Shown piece after piece: positions 35,598 to 44,432 of a DNA stretch of 64,000 bases. The position numbers were made by a program, and so were the translations under genes. Where the stretch lies: assembly GCF_000378345.1 (NCBI RefSeq), contig NZ_KB899549.1, positions 124,001-188,000 of the forward strand, written 5' to 3'. Position 1 is the first letter of the stretch. Each line of letters opens with the position of its first letter. A model generated the notes under the pieces. It was not told where the DNA came from. It did not search any database and saw only the letters and a program-made list of their open reading frames with translations. The stretch is from Hirschia maritima DSM 19733 (GTDB taxonomy: Bacteria > Pseudomonadota > Alphaproteobacteria > Caulobacterales > Hyphomonadaceae).

Positions 35598-37019
35598 ATG
35601 AGAAAGTTAGTCTGTGCAATAGTTTCGTCGCTATTACTCCCCTTAGGGGCATGTGCTCAAATAAACAAAACAGATCAAAGCAGTGAAAAGCAACCCAATA
35701 TAGTTTTACTATTTGCAGATGACGCGGGTTATGCCGATTTTGGTTTCCAAGGCAGTTCCGTCATGAAAACTCCTCATCTGGACGCCCTCGCTGAAAACGG
35801 AATGGTCTTCACTCAAGGATATGTTACTGACGCAACATGCGGCCCATCAAGGGCGGGACTAATCACAGGTCGTTATCAACAAAACTTTGGATACCAGGAA
35901 ATTAACGTTCCTGGTTTCATGAGCTCCTCATCCAAATATTTGGCCGATGATATGGGGCTTCCTCTTGAAGAAGTTACTATCGCCGATAGGCTTAAATCAA
36001 AAGGATATAAAACAGCGGTATTTGGCAAGTGGCACTTGGGCAACGCTGATCGCTTTCACCCTTTGAACCGTGGTTTCGATGAATTTTACGGTTTCAGGGG
36101 CGGCCTCCGTAATTACTTCCCTTATGAGGGAAAACCTCCTCATCACGACCATAAGCTAGAACGCAATATGGGTGTATTTGAAGAGCATGAGGGCTATTTA
36201 ACAGATGTGCTTGGTGAAGAAGCCGCTAACTTCATCGAACGTAACAAAGACGAACCTTTCTTTGTCTTCCTATCTTTCAATGCAGTTCACACTCCAATGG
36301 ATGCGACTGAAGAAGATTTAGCTCTTTATCCCGATCTAGACGGGAAAAGACAGCAAGTAGCTGCCATGACGACAGCACTCGACCGCGCGACTGGCACGGT
36401 CATGTCAAAACTTAAAGAACTTGGCTTAGAAGAGAACACAATAGTGGTATTCACCAATGATAATGGTGGCCCAACAGATAAAAATGCGTCTAACAATTTC
36501 CCACTAGCTGGAAGCAAATCAAATCATCTTGAAGGAGGTATTCGTGTTCCTTACCTCATTAGTTGGCCAGCGATGATTGAGGCTGGTAGCAAATTCGACT
36601 TTCCTGTTAGCACGATGGACTTTTTACCGACTTTTTACGCGGCAGCCGGAGGAGACGTTTCCACAATTGAAAATGTAGATGGAGTTGACATCCTCCCATT
36701 CATAACGGGCAAAAACAATGACCGCCCACACCAAACATTGTTTTGGAAAAAGGATGTACGCGCTGCAGTACGCGACGGAGACTGGAAACTGATCAGAATG
36801 CCAGACCGACCTGCTGAACTGTACAACCTAAAAGAAGATATCGCTGAACAAAACAATTTGGCACACAAGCACCCGGAAATCGTCGAAAAGCTATTCAAGA
36901 AAATCTATGAATGGGAATTAAAGCAAGAGCGTCCATTATGGACACTTAAACAACAATTTGAAGATTATGACATCAGCCGAATGGATCAGTACAGAGAACC
37001 TCCTGTTTCTGCTGATTAA
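35598..37019 (+). CDS. Formylglycine-dependent sulfatase, lipoprotein
   Basis: 473 residues. The signal peptide ends in the strong lipobox LGAC (Cys19). Metal ligands Asp41-Asp42 ([13 protein letters not shown]). Maturation motif C81[11 protein letters not shown]. [48 protein letters not shown] and [14 protein letters not shown] follow. It probably removes sulfate from galactose or anhydrogalactose units in the periplasm. It is encoded between the GntR regulator and the mutarotase (20-base gap), so sulfate removal is expressed alongside monosaccharide processing. It is related to the sulfatase at 24935-26437. Confidence 0.93.
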   Translation: MRKLVCAIVSSLLLPLGACAQINKTDQSSEKQPNIVLLFADDAGYADFGFQGSSVMKTPHLDALAENGMVFTQGYVTDATCGPSRAGLITGRYQQNFGYQEINVPGFMSSSSKYLADDMGLPLEEVTIADRLKSKGYKTAVFGKWHLGNADRFHPLNRGFDEFYGFRGGLRNYFPYEGKPPHHDHKLERNMGVFEEHEGYLTDVLGEEAANFIERNKDEPFFVFLSFNAVHTPMDATEEDLALYPDLDGKRQQVAAMTTALDRATGTVMSKLKELGLEENTIVVFTNDNGGPTDKNASNNFPLAGSKSNHLEGGIRVPYLISWPAMIEAGSKFDFPVSTMDFLPTFYAAAGGDVSTIENVDGVDILPFITGKNNDRPHQTLFWKKDVRAAVRDGDWKLIRMPDRPAELYNLKEDIAEQNNLAHKHPEIVEKLFKKIYEWELKQERPLWTLKQQFEDYDISRMDQYREPPVSAD

Positions 37020-37039
37020 TTTATAGAGAGTTTCAAGTT

Positions 37040-37897
37040 GTGGCACTTACAACATTAATCAGTGGTGCAGCTACCTTGAAACTGTCACCAAACATGGGAG
37101 GCGCTATCGCCTCCCTTTCCTATAATGGGCTACCAATCTTGAGGGAATGGTCCGGAAAAGAAACCGACGGGCCATTTTCACTTGCCTCCAATATTCTCAT
37201 TCCGTTTTCAAACAGAATTTCTAAGGAGATAATCTGGAACGGAATAAAATTCTCTATTCCTCCTACTGTACAGGGTGAACCCCTGCCATTGCATGGCGAT
37301 GCCTTTAAGAAAAAATGGCACTTAGATGGAAGCTCAAACGCCGCTGCTAATTTAATCCTAAAACACGGTGAATTAGGTCCCTTTAAATACGCTGCATCAC
37401 AACGATTTACACTGAAGGATCACTCCCTCACAATCGATTTATCCATAACAAATGAGGCTGAAATACAACTTCCTTATGGGTTTGGTTTCCACCCTTGGTT
37501 TCCTAGAAACTCTGAAACTAAGTTACGTTTTAAAGCTTCAAAGATTGGTGTTCAAAACAATCAAAATTTACCTGAGCGATACGTTTCACTTTGTTCTGTC
37601 GATGAGATGAACTTTCATGAATTTCACCACCTTCCCTCCAGTCTCATCAATAATGACTTTCTGGGCTGGGATGGAATTGCAGACATTCACCAAGGAAAAA
37701 ACGCTAAATCGGTTCGTATTACCGTATCGGATCTATTGAATATCCCAATAATATACTCCCCAAATGGCAACGCAGATTTCTTCTGTTTTGAACCGGTGTC
37801 ACACCCCATTAATGCATTCAATCACCCCGGAGTGCCTGGCCTTATTCCACTCTCTCCAAATGAAACAGTTCGGTCATGGATCCGTTTTGAATGGTAA
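37040..37897 (+). CDS. Aldose 1-epimerase family (galactose mutarotase-like)
   Basis: 285 residues, cytoplasmic, starting at GTG with GAGAG upstream. Galactose mutarotase-like beta-sandwich. Conserved family residues lie in FSNRIS, PLPLHGDAF (His), PYGFGFHPWF (catalytic-type His) and FCFEPVSHPINAFN (catalytic-type Glu). It interconverts alpha and beta anomers of galactose, supplying the anomer used by the dehydrogenase encoded convergently next door. Located directly after the sulfatase and stopped at the hairpin at 37904. Action on another aldose released from the galactan is possible. Confidence 0.87.
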   Translation: MALTTLISGAATLKLSPNMGGAIASLSYNGLPILREWSGKETDGPFSLASNILIPFSNRISKEIIWNGIKFSIPPTVQGEPLPLHGDAFKKKWHLDGSSNAAANLILKHGELGPFKYAASQRFTLKDHSLTIDLSITNEAEIQLPYGFGFHPWFPRNSETKLRFKASKIGVQNNQNLPERYVSLCSVDEMNFHEFHHLPSSLINNDFLGWDGIADIHQGKNAKSVRITVSDLLNIPIIYSPNGNADFFCFEPVSHPINAFNHPGVPGLIPLSPNETVRSWIRFEW

Positions 37898-37926
37898 AAA
37901 TAAACCCGCAAAAACACTTTGCGGGT
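37897..37926. terminator. Terminator between converging mutarotase and SDR genes
   Basis: ACCCGCAAA and TTTGCGGGT form a perfect 9-bp stem with a 5-base loop. TTTATTTTTA follows on the minus strand, so it serves mainly the SDR gene; the plus-side T run is poor. Confidence 0.82.
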
Positions 37927-37956
37927 AGAGTTTAAGGGCCACAATGTAAAACAAAC

Positions 37957-38736
37957 CTAATCGTGGTAAACCGAAGTTCTGCCGCCATCTACGATCAAGT
38001 TTTGACCTGTCATGAAACTGGACTCCGGCCCCGCTAAAAAGAGCGCTGGGTAGGCTATTTCATCCAACGTACCATTTCGCTTTAACGGATGGAGCTCGCC
38101 AAGCGCTTTGCGGCAACCTTCTGGGTCATCCATGCTTGCCCACCACTTAAATGCATTGGGTGTCTCGATCATTCCTGGGCAAAGGGCATTTACACGGATA
38201 TTAAACTCACCAAATTCTACAGCTAAGTTCTTCGTCAACCCCGTCACTGCGTGCTTTGTAACTGCATATGGAAAATGTCCACGCACGATCTTAAAACCAT
38301 GCACCGACCCTACATTCACGATGCTACCCGAACGAGCCTCTTTCATATATGGTATTACAGCCTTACTACAGTTCCACATACCATCGACATTCACGCCAAA
38401 ACTTCGCCGCCAATCTTCCTCTGACGTATCCAGCAAGTCAGGATTTTCCCAAATAATACCAGCATTGTTGACTAAGATTGTCGGATTTCCCAGTTTAGAT
38501 GCGGTAGCGGAAACCATTTTTTGGACGGAATCTGAAGAAGAAATATCTGTTTGAACAAATATGGCTTTGTATCCATTCGCGTTCAATTCATGAACGAACG
38601 CTTCACCCATTTCTGCATTGACATCGGCAACACAGACTCGTGCTCCCTGCTTGCAAAACAATTGTGATATGGCGCAACCAATTCCATCTGCTCCGCCAGT
38701 AACAATTGCAATTTGATTTTCTAAATTTGCAGGCAT
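37957..38736 (-). CDS. Short-chain dehydrogenase, probable D-galactose 1-dehydrogenase
   Basis: 259 residues, classical SDR. Rossmann motif TGGADGIG (13-20), Asp38 after the second strand (favouring NAD), NNAG (90-93), and catalytic Ser144, Tyr157 and Lys161 (NVGSVHGF...PYAVTK). The CPGMIETPNA loop and the C-terminal GQNLIVDGG are typical. The family is broad, so the substrate is inferred from neighbours: the mutarotase, SMP-30 lactonase, DgoD, DgoK and DgoA leave galactose oxidation to galactonolactone as the missing step. It is co-directional with, and 38 bases downstream of, the sugar-porter gene, as expected for uptake followed by oxidation. Another sugar alcohol or sugar substrate cannot be excluded. 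Confidence 0.82.
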   Translation of the reverse strand: MPANLENQIAIVTGGADGIGCAISQLFCKQGARVCVADVNAEMGEAFVHELNANGYKAIFVQTDISSSDSVQKMVSATASKLGNPTILVNNAGIIWENPDLLDTSEEDWRRSFGVNVDGMWNCSKAVIPYMKEARSGSIVNVGSVHGFKIVRGHFPYAVTKHAVTGLTKNLAVEFGEFNIRVNALCPGMIETPNAFKWWASMDDPEGCRKALGELHPLKRNGTLDEIAYPALFLAGPESSFMTGQNLIVDGGRTSVYHD

Positions 38737-38774
38737 TTTACACTCTTAAATCTTCCAACTAAACTTCATCGCGA

Positions 38775-40343
38775 TCAAGACTTCACCAGCTCTTCTTCAA
38801 TTTCCTCTAACGACTTCCCTTTCGTTTCTGGCAATATGAAGAACAACACCACTAATCCGAGTGAAGCGACCACACCGTAGCTAAAAAAGATATCCGCCGC
38901 CCCCATATTTTTAAGCTGCCATGGAAACAATTGTTGGATTGCTACAGCTGAAATGCTCTGAACCAAGGCAACAAATGGGATCGCAACAGCACGAACATTG
39001 CTCGCGAAAATCTCTGAAAACACAACCCACATTATGGGGCCGATAGTTAGATGAAACGCTCCTAAAAATAGAAATATTCCAATCAAAACTGCAACTGCAT
39101 TGATGTTAATTGTTTGATTGATAATCGCACCGCTCACCAAGGGTATTTCTTTAAGATCAAAAGCTTTTGCGATATCCGCCTTCAGAGCAACATCATCTTC
39201 ATATACATTGCCAGAAAATTGGTGGAGGTCACTGACATCTATGCCACTTTCCTCAATTCTTTCCAAGGCAGCTTCATCAAGGGTGTAGGTCGCGGATTCA
39301 AAGCTATACCAACTCAAACTATGAGCAATAACGACTAGCGTTAAACCTCCAAGCGTTAAAAAACGTCGTCCCACACGCTCGACCAACATTATCGAGATAA
39401 TCACAGCAATAACTCCGATTAAACCAATACCAATTGTCTGTTTGAATGTATCCTTCAGGCCCATCCCGACTTGCTCAAAAACCTGCGGAGCAAATGCATT
39501 TACAGCATTCATGCCTGATGCACCCTGAGCTATCGCGTAGACAATCGCGATGGCCAATACCCAAACCATGCGTTTACTGAACAGGATTTTCAACTGATCA
39601 ACAAGTGTGTGATCTGTTTCGTCATCCAAGCTATCCGTGACTTCAGAAACAGTGTTTTCAATGTGCTCAGAAGATATCGTTTTCGCTAAGACTTCTCTGG
39701 CTTCATCTTCACGTCCTTTGATGAGCAACCATCTCGGAGAACGGGGGATAATTAGCAATGCTCCTACCCAGACTGCATTCGCGATCAACTCAGATCCCAG
39801 CATAATACGCCAAATGTTTTCATTCGTAAGCCAAGAAGAGGTTTCAAGCGCATCAACTAGGAAATAGTTCACCAGAAAAGCAACCAAAGTCCCAATAGCG
39901 ATCATCAGCTGTTGTATGCCTACGAAACTACCACGTTTATCTTTGGGAGCGATCTCTCCAATGTACATTGCGGAAACAGTCAGAGAGGCGAATGCCAAGC
40001 CGCCTATCATTCTACCTACAACCAACATTTCAAAGCTGGAAGCAGTCGCTGATACAATGGAAGAAAGAGAATACAGGACCGCAATCAACAGCAACACTGA
40101 ACGTCGCCCGAGCCAATCACACAAAGGACCAGTGAATATTAGTGCGAAGAGAACACCAATAATAGCACTACTTCCTACAAGACCAATTTGAACATCGTTT
40201 AGTTCAAATTGAGAACTAACAAATCGAATGGCACCTGAAAGGTTTACAATATCCAACCCAAAAACAAAGCCGCCGAAGGCAGCAATGATTGCGTACAATG
40301 TAACATTTCTATCTGTAACGGTCTTTAGCAATCTAACACCCAA
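38775..40343 (-). CDS. MFS sugar porter (sugar:proton symporter family), probable galactose uptake
   Basis: 522 residues, inner membrane, about 12 helices. Sugar-porter signatures are GFVFGLDIVNLSGA (helix 1), DWLGRRSV (loop 2-3), GRMIGGLAFASLTVSAMYIGE, PRSPRWLLIKGRE (central loop), ERVGRRFL and the C-terminal PETKGKSLEEIEEEL. About 60 extra polar residues (roughly 348-410, LDEAALERIEESGIDVSDLH) lie between helices 9 and 10 and would face the periplasm. The only in-frame starts are TTG codons: TTG at 40343 directly follows a stop, and TTG at 40331 has GGGTG five bases upstream. Inefficient initiation is therefore likely. It is the first gene of a unit with the SDR dehydrogenase. Confidence 0.87.
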   Translation of the reverse strand: MGVRLLKTVTDRNVTLYAIIAAFGGFVFGLDIVNLSGAIRFVSSQFELNDVQIGLVGSSAIIGVLFALIFTGPLCDWLGRRSVLLLIAVLYSLSSIVSATASSFEMLVVGRMIGGLAFASLTVSAMYIGEIAPKDKRGSFVGIQQLMIAIGTLVAFLVNYFLVDALETSSWLTNENIWRIMLGSELIANAVWVGALLIIPRSPRWLLIKGREDEAREVLAKTISSEHIENTVSEVTDSLDDETDHTLVDQLKILFSKRMVWVLAIAIVYAIAQGASGMNAVNAFAPQVFEQVGMGLKDTFKQTIGIGLIGVIAVIISIMLVERVGRRFLTLGGLTLVVIAHSLSWYSFESATYTLDEAALERIEESGIDVSDLHQFSGNVYEDDVALKADIAKAFDLKEIPLVSGAIINQTININAVAVLIGIFLFLGAFHLTIGPIMWVVFSEIFASNVRAVAIPFVALVQSISAVAIQQLFPWQLKNMGAADIFFSYGVVASLGLVVLFFILPETKGKSLEEIEEELVKS

Positions 40344-40352
40344 TCAATTACA

Positions 40353-40371
40353 ATTCCGATGAGATCGGAAT
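40353..40371. promoter_or_regulatory. Perfect palindrome just before the sugar-porter start
   Basis: ATTCCGATgagATCGGAAT has 8-bp arms and a 3-base centre, about 10 bases upstream of the TTG start at 40343. It could be an operator or an mRNA hairpin masking the ribosome site. Confidence 0.6.
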
Positions 40372-40588
40372 AAACTCAAACAGCGTCGATAGACGCAATC
40401 TCACCTATCGCAGACTTGGATAATAACTGAGTTCTCCTGAAATTTCAGAGAACCTCAAAAGAATGCACACGTCCAATTTAATTAAACAATGTTTCCTGTC
40501 AGCCGACATTTGCCGAGACAAATATAAGCTCCCCAATGTTTTTTTGCTCTAGGTTTTACTTTTTGTAGCATTATCATTATATTTATGC

Positions 40589-40603
40589 AAACATATAATG
40601 TTT
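40589..40603. promoter_or_regulatory. Operator-like motif, most symmetric copy, dgoK/sugar-porter promoter
   Basis: AAACATATAATGTTT is a perfect palindrome of 6-bp arms around ATA, about 100 bases before dgoK. Confidence 0.6.
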
Positions 40604-40700
40604 AAAGAATTGAGCAATCGACGATACCCGCCTAGCGCTTATTCAGTAAGCCTCGATGGAGATAAAGTATTGTGATCAATTGCGATGTAGGAGTAACTTC

Positions 40701-41621
40701 ATGTCATCTGACCAATTATTTATTGGGGTCGATTGGGGCACAAGTCGAATGCGGGCTATGTTGTGTTCTCATGACAGATCAGCTCCCTCTTCTGATGAAG
40801 TTGTGTTTGGTGATGGTATTTCTAAACTAACCAAATCTCCTGAAGACACTTTATTTGAAGCAATTACGCCATGGATCAAACAATATGGAAAGTTGGATAT
40901 TGTGTTGGCCGGAATGGTTGGCTCCAATATAGGGTGGAAGACTACTCCATACCTCCCCTGCCCTGCACAATTATCAAACCTGCCAAACCTCGCTGAGGTT
41001 TTTGAAGTTCAAGGACATAAAGTTACAATACTTCCTGGGGCAAAAGGAACAAATGCAATGGGGCAACCAGACCTCATGCGCGGAGAAGAGTTACAAATTC
41101 TGGGCTGGATGGCACGGCACCCAAACATCTCTCATGAAGACCGCCTGATATGCTTGCCAGGTACACATACAAAATGGGCACGTCTTCACGACGGACAACT
41201 TGAATCCTTCGCTACCTCATTGACGGGTGAACTATATGCCATATTGAAAGATCATTCCATCCTAGTCCCCTCTCCGGAGTCTCAGCCACAAACTGGTTTT
41301 CAGAACGCTAGTTTCCTTAAAGGAGCAAAATTGGCGGCCCAACAGCCAAATGGTTTACTGCATATTTTGTTTTCAACACGCACGCGCTTGATATCGAACC
41401 CAGACGAACTGGGAGATCCAGCAAGTTACCTATCCGGCCTATTGATCGGATCAGACGTTAAAACGGCCATAGATAATTGTGCAAAACCTAATGTGATTGT
41501 TGAGGTCATTGGCGCTCCAGCATTGGGAGACAAATACGCCTTAGCAATAGAAAACCTAGGTCACACTTGTAATTTCACGGACGGCAATGACGCTATCTAT
41601 TCTGGCTTTCTTGCAGTTTAA
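40701..41621 (+). CDS. dgoK: 2-dehydro-3-deoxygalactonokinase
   Basis: Phosphorylates 2-keto-3-deoxy-D-galactonate at O6 with ATP. 306 residues from the ATG at 40701, preceded by TAGGAG; a longer reading from 40656 has no ribosome site. Family-specific motifs are FIGVDWGTSRMRAML at the N-terminus (phosphate loop), GMVGSNIGWKTTPYLPCPA, PDLMRGEELQILGW, LPGTHTKWARL and the C-terminal GAPALGDKYALAIENLG. It is the first gene of a plus-strand unit dgoK-dgoA-dgoD-FGE-FG-GAP, with a 12-base gap to dgoA. It serves both the galactose and anhydrogalactose branches, since both give the same acid. Confidence 0.93.
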   Translation: MSSDQLFIGVDWGTSRMRAMLCSHDRSAPSSDEVVFGDGISKLTKSPEDTLFEAITPWIKQYGKLDIVLAGMVGSNIGWKTTPYLPCPAQLSNLPNLAEVFEVQGHKVTILPGAKGTNAMGQPDLMRGEELQILGWMARHPNISHEDRLICLPGTHTKWARLHDGQLESFATSLTGELYAILKDHSILVPSPESQPQTGFQNASFLKGAKLAAQQPNGLLHILFSTRTRLISNPDELGDPASYLSGLLIGSDVKTAIDNCAKPNVIVEVIGAPALGDKYALAIENLGHTCNFTDGNDAIYSGFLAV

Positions 41622-41633
41622 AGGACCCGACTT

Positions 41634-42242
41634 ATGCTTGATAAAATTTTAGAAACCACTCCATTGATTGCAATTTTACGTGGTGTCAAACCGGATGAAG
41701 TTCAATCTATAGGCCATGTACTTTATGGGCATGGAATTCGTTGTATCGAAGTTCCACTTAATTCTCCCGAACCACTAAAAAGCATTCAAATTTTATCTGA
41801 AACAATGCCTGAAGACTGTTTGGTGGGTGCTGGAACAGTTGTAAAACCAGAAGACGTTCAAAAAGTATATGATGCAGGCGGTCGCATTATTGTTACGCCA
41901 AATACAAATGCTGACGTTATCCGTAATGCTGTCGCGTTGAAAATGGATGTTACACCAGGATTCGCGACTATTACTGACGCCTTCACCGCAATTGACGCGG
42001 GTGCAAAGCATCTAAAACTATTTCCCGCAAGCACGTATGGAATCGGACATGTAAAAGCAATATCAGCCGTTTTACCCGATGATTGTAATGTTCTTGCTGT
42101 AGGTGGTGTTGGAGCCTCTAACATGGCCGAATGGAAAGCAGCTGGATGTGTCGGATTTGGAATTGCCTCTGAACTATACAAAGCTGGTGATAGTGCTGAA
42201 ACCATCGACAAAAAAGCCGCTGCATTGATGGCAGCTATTTAA
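41634..42242 (+). CDS. dgoA: 2-dehydro-3-deoxy-6-phosphogalactonate aldolase
   Basis: Class I aldolase that cleaves KDPGal to pyruvate and D-glyceraldehyde-3-phosphate. 202 residues, the usual length. PLIAILRG near the N-terminus, catalytic-type Glu39 in RCIEVPLNSPEP, GAGTVV, IVTPNTNADV and the Schiff-base Lys128 in KHLKLFPAS are all present. LAVGGVG and CVGFGIASELYKAGD form the phosphate-binding end. The PLNSPEP sequence and its pairing with dgoK distinguish it from the KDPG aldolase Eda. It sits between dgoK and dgoD in one operon. Confidence 0.94.
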   Translation: MLDKILETTPLIAILRGVKPDEVQSIGHVLYGHGIRCIEVPLNSPEPLKSIQILSETMPEDCLVGAGTVVKPEDVQKVYDAGGRIIVTPNTNADVIRNAVALKMDVTPGFATITDAFTAIDAGAKHLKLFPASTYGIGHVKAISAVLPDDCNVLAVGGVGASNMAEWKAAGCVGFGIASELYKAGDSAETIDKKAAALMAAI

Positions 42243-42267
42243 GCAATAAATAGAGAGGGAATTCACC

Positions 42268-43425
42268 GTGAAAATCACTGATGTCAAAGCATACCCTGCC
42301 TGGGTTGGACACCGCAATCTTTGCATGGTGAAAGTAGAGACAGATGAGGGGCTATTCGGCTGGGGTGAATCCGGCCTATCTAGCCGAGAGTTAGCTGTTG
42401 TTGGAGCGGTAAATCACTTTAAAGAATTCCTCATCGGAAAAGACCCCACAAAAATCGGTGCACTTTGGCAAGAAATGTATCGCGGCCAATACTTTGAAGG
42501 TGGTCGTGTTTTAACAGCAGCGATATCAGCAATTGATATTGCACTGTGGGATATAGCAGGAAAGGCTCTAAATGTGCCTATCCACCGCCTACTAGGTGGG
42601 AAACAACGAGATCATGTACCTTGCTTCATCACAACGATCAAACCGCATGATCAAAGCCTTATTGAAGAAGCAAAAATGTTTGTAGATGAAGGTTGGACAG
42701 TCATAAGAACTGCCGCTGGTGATCTAGGAACCACTGAACGTGCTTCTACTGTAGACATACGCAAATCTATCGCCGAAGCAGCGGAAGTTCTAACAGAGCT
42801 TCGACGACAAGTCGGCAATGAAATCGTTATCGGCATAGATTATCACCATCGGCTATCAGTGGCTGAAGCAGCTTCGTTTTGTCAAATGATGCCATCTGGT
42901 ACGTTGGACTTTTTAGAAGAACCTATTCGAGCAGAAACACCCGAAGCTTACACAAGCTTAAGACAAATGACTGATGTTCCCTTCGCAATCGGAGAAGAAT
43001 TCTCTAGTAAGTGGATATTTCGTCCATACATTGAGCAAGGTCTAACAAATTTTGCACGCATCGACGTATGCAATGTTGGTGGTTTGACAGAAGCGATGAA
43101 AGTCGCAGCGATGGCAGAAACGCACTACATTGATGTAATGCCTCACGATCCACTGGGCCCTGTTTGTACAGCCGCCACACTTCAAATGTCTGCAGTTGTT
43201 CCTAATTTTTCTTGGTATGAAGTTCCACCATATGGGCGCACTGAAACTGTAGATATCAATAATTTTTTTGAAAATGCCCCCTCACCTCAAGCCGGCATAT
43301 TCGAGATCAGCGACTTGCCTGGCCACGGTGTTATTGTAAATGAAGAAGCCATCAAAGCAAACGCGTTTAAATTTTGGGAATGCCCTCGTATGCTAAAACC
43401 AGATGGGTCATACACAAACTGGTAG
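42268..43425 (+). CDS. dgoD: D-galactonate dehydratase (enolase superfamily)
   Basis: Converts D-galactonate to 2-keto-3-deoxy-D-galactonate. 385 residues from a GTG start preceded by GAGGGA. Metal and catalytic residues are Asp191 and His193 in GIDYHHRL, Glu217/218 in LEEPI, Glu243/244 in IGEEFSS, and the His293/Asp266 dyad in MPHDPLGPV and ARIDVCNVGG. The DxHxR-type loop and MPHDPLGPV are typical of galactonate dehydratases within the superfamily. It is related but clearly distinct from the putative cycloisomerase at 32394, which has Lys-x-Lys instead. It completes the De Ley-Doudoroff branch with the SDR and SMP-30 enzymes. Operon position: third after dgoK and dgoA. Confidence 0.88.
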   Translation: MKITDVKAYPAWVGHRNLCMVKVETDEGLFGWGESGLSSRELAVVGAVNHFKEFLIGKDPTKIGALWQEMYRGQYFEGGRVLTAAISAIDIALWDIAGKALNVPIHRLLGGKQRDHVPCFITTIKPHDQSLIEEAKMFVDEGWTVIRTAAGDLGTTERASTVDIRKSIAEAAEVLTELRRQVGNEIVIGIDYHHRLSVAEAASFCQMMPSGTLDFLEEPIRAETPEAYTSLRQMTDVPFAIGEEFSSKWIFRPYIEQGLTNFARIDVCNVGGLTEAMKVAAMAETHYIDVMPHDPLGPVCTAATLQMSAVVPNFSWYEVPPYGRTETVDINNFFENAPSPQAGIFEISDLPGHGVIVNEEAIKANAFKFWECPRMLKPDGSYTNW

Positions 43426-43469
43426 CACATTAAATATGTTCAGCAATCACCCTATGAAGTAGAATCGAT

Positions 43470-44432
43470 ATGCTAAAACCAGCTCAAATTTCAACGCTAT
43501 CTTCGTTACTAGGATGTCTCTGCGCTTTAAGTAGTTGTAGCGACGCAAACTCTAGCCCGCCATACTCAATTGATGGCAAAGCCGAATGCAGCATATCTGC
43601 ACCTTTAGACCCTGTTTTCATTAATGGCGGAGAGTTCCTACAAGGAGAAGCTAAGAAACAATTTCGTGACGAATTCCAACAATTTCAGAACATTGTTGGA
43701 GACTTTAAAATAGATGCTCACGAAGTCACCAATGCACAATTTGCTGAATTTGTTGATGCGACGGGGTATATAACTGTAGCTGAAGTGGCCCCCTCTCCGT
43801 CAGATTATCCTGAAATCCCACCAGACAAACTCAAAGCAGGCTCAGCTGTATTTGCCACCACAAACTCGGAGCAATTTATGAGTTGGTGGAATTTTGTCGA
43901 AGGCGCAAATTGGAAACACCCCGCCGGCCCCAATTCCAACTTAGAGGGTATAGAACAACACCCCGTCATTCATATCGCCTATCAAGATGCCCTTGCATAT
44001 GCTGAATGGAAAGGTGGAGATCTACCCACAGAAACTGAATGGGAATACGCCGCGCGCGGTGGGTTAGAGAGTAAACCGTTCGAGTGGGGTGATATAGGTC
44101 CAGATGAAGGTCCCGTAAGAGCCAATACATGGCAAGGCCAATTTCCGGTAGAGAATACCGTGCGAGATGGTTATGAAGGCTCGGCGCCGGTAGGCTGTTT
44201 CGAACCCAATGGATACGGCCTATTTGATATGACAGGGAATGTCTGGGAATGGGTCAAAGACGACTATAACTACCCAAACAATGGCATTGATGGGCTGATG
44301 AAAGGCGGATCATTTCTCTGCGCAGCCAATTTTTGCGCAAGATACCGCCCAGGCGCGAGACATGCCCAAGAACGTAACTTTTCTACAAACCACATAGGCT
44401 TCCGAGTTGTGTATAGAGATCTTCCAAATTGA
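43470..44432 (+). CDS. Exported formylglycine-generating enzyme-like protein (sulfatase activator)
   Basis: 320 residues. Signal peptide with lipobox LSSC (Cys23), suggesting a periplasmic lipoprotein. The FGE-sulfatase (SUMF1) domain spans about 46-316: FINGGEFLQGE, DAHEVTNAQFAEFVDATGY, HPVIHIAYQDALAYAEWKGG, LPTETEWEYAARGG and DMTGNVWEWVKDDY. The redox-active pair of true FGEs is present as Cys284 and Cys289 in GGSFLCAANFCARYRPGAR, with NHIGFRVV closing the fold. It should oxidise the Cys of the C-x-P/A-x-R motif in the four sulfatases of this locus to formylglycine. Many FGE-fold proteins lack these cysteines and are not FGEs; this one keeps them. Periplasmic location would mean activation after export, which is unusual. 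Confidence 0.87.
   Translation: MLKPAQISTLSSLLGCLCALSSCSDANSSPPYSIDGKAECSISAPLDPVFINGGEFLQGEAKKQFRDEFQQFQNIVGDFKIDAHEVTNAQFAEFVDATGYITVAEVAPSPSDYPEIPPDKLKAGSAVFATTNSEQFMSWWNFVEGANWKHPAGPNSNLEGIEQHPVIHIAYQDALAYAEWKGGDLPTETEWEYAARGGLESKPFEWGDIGPDEGPVRANTWQGQFPVENTVRDGYEGSAPVGCFEPNGYGLFDMTGNVWEWVKDDYNYPNNGIDGLMKGGSFLCAANFCARYRPGARHAQERNFSTNHIGFRVVYRDLPN

Larger units (their letters stand above)
40344..40700. other. Divergent regulatory region between the sugar porter and dgoK
   Basis: 357 bases without a gene. It contains the 19-bp palindrome at 40353-40371, a GCGTC-gata-GACGC hairpin at 40383-40396, and the most symmetric motif copy at 40589-40603. The dgoK ribosome site TAGGAG is at its right end. 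Confidence 0.6.
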
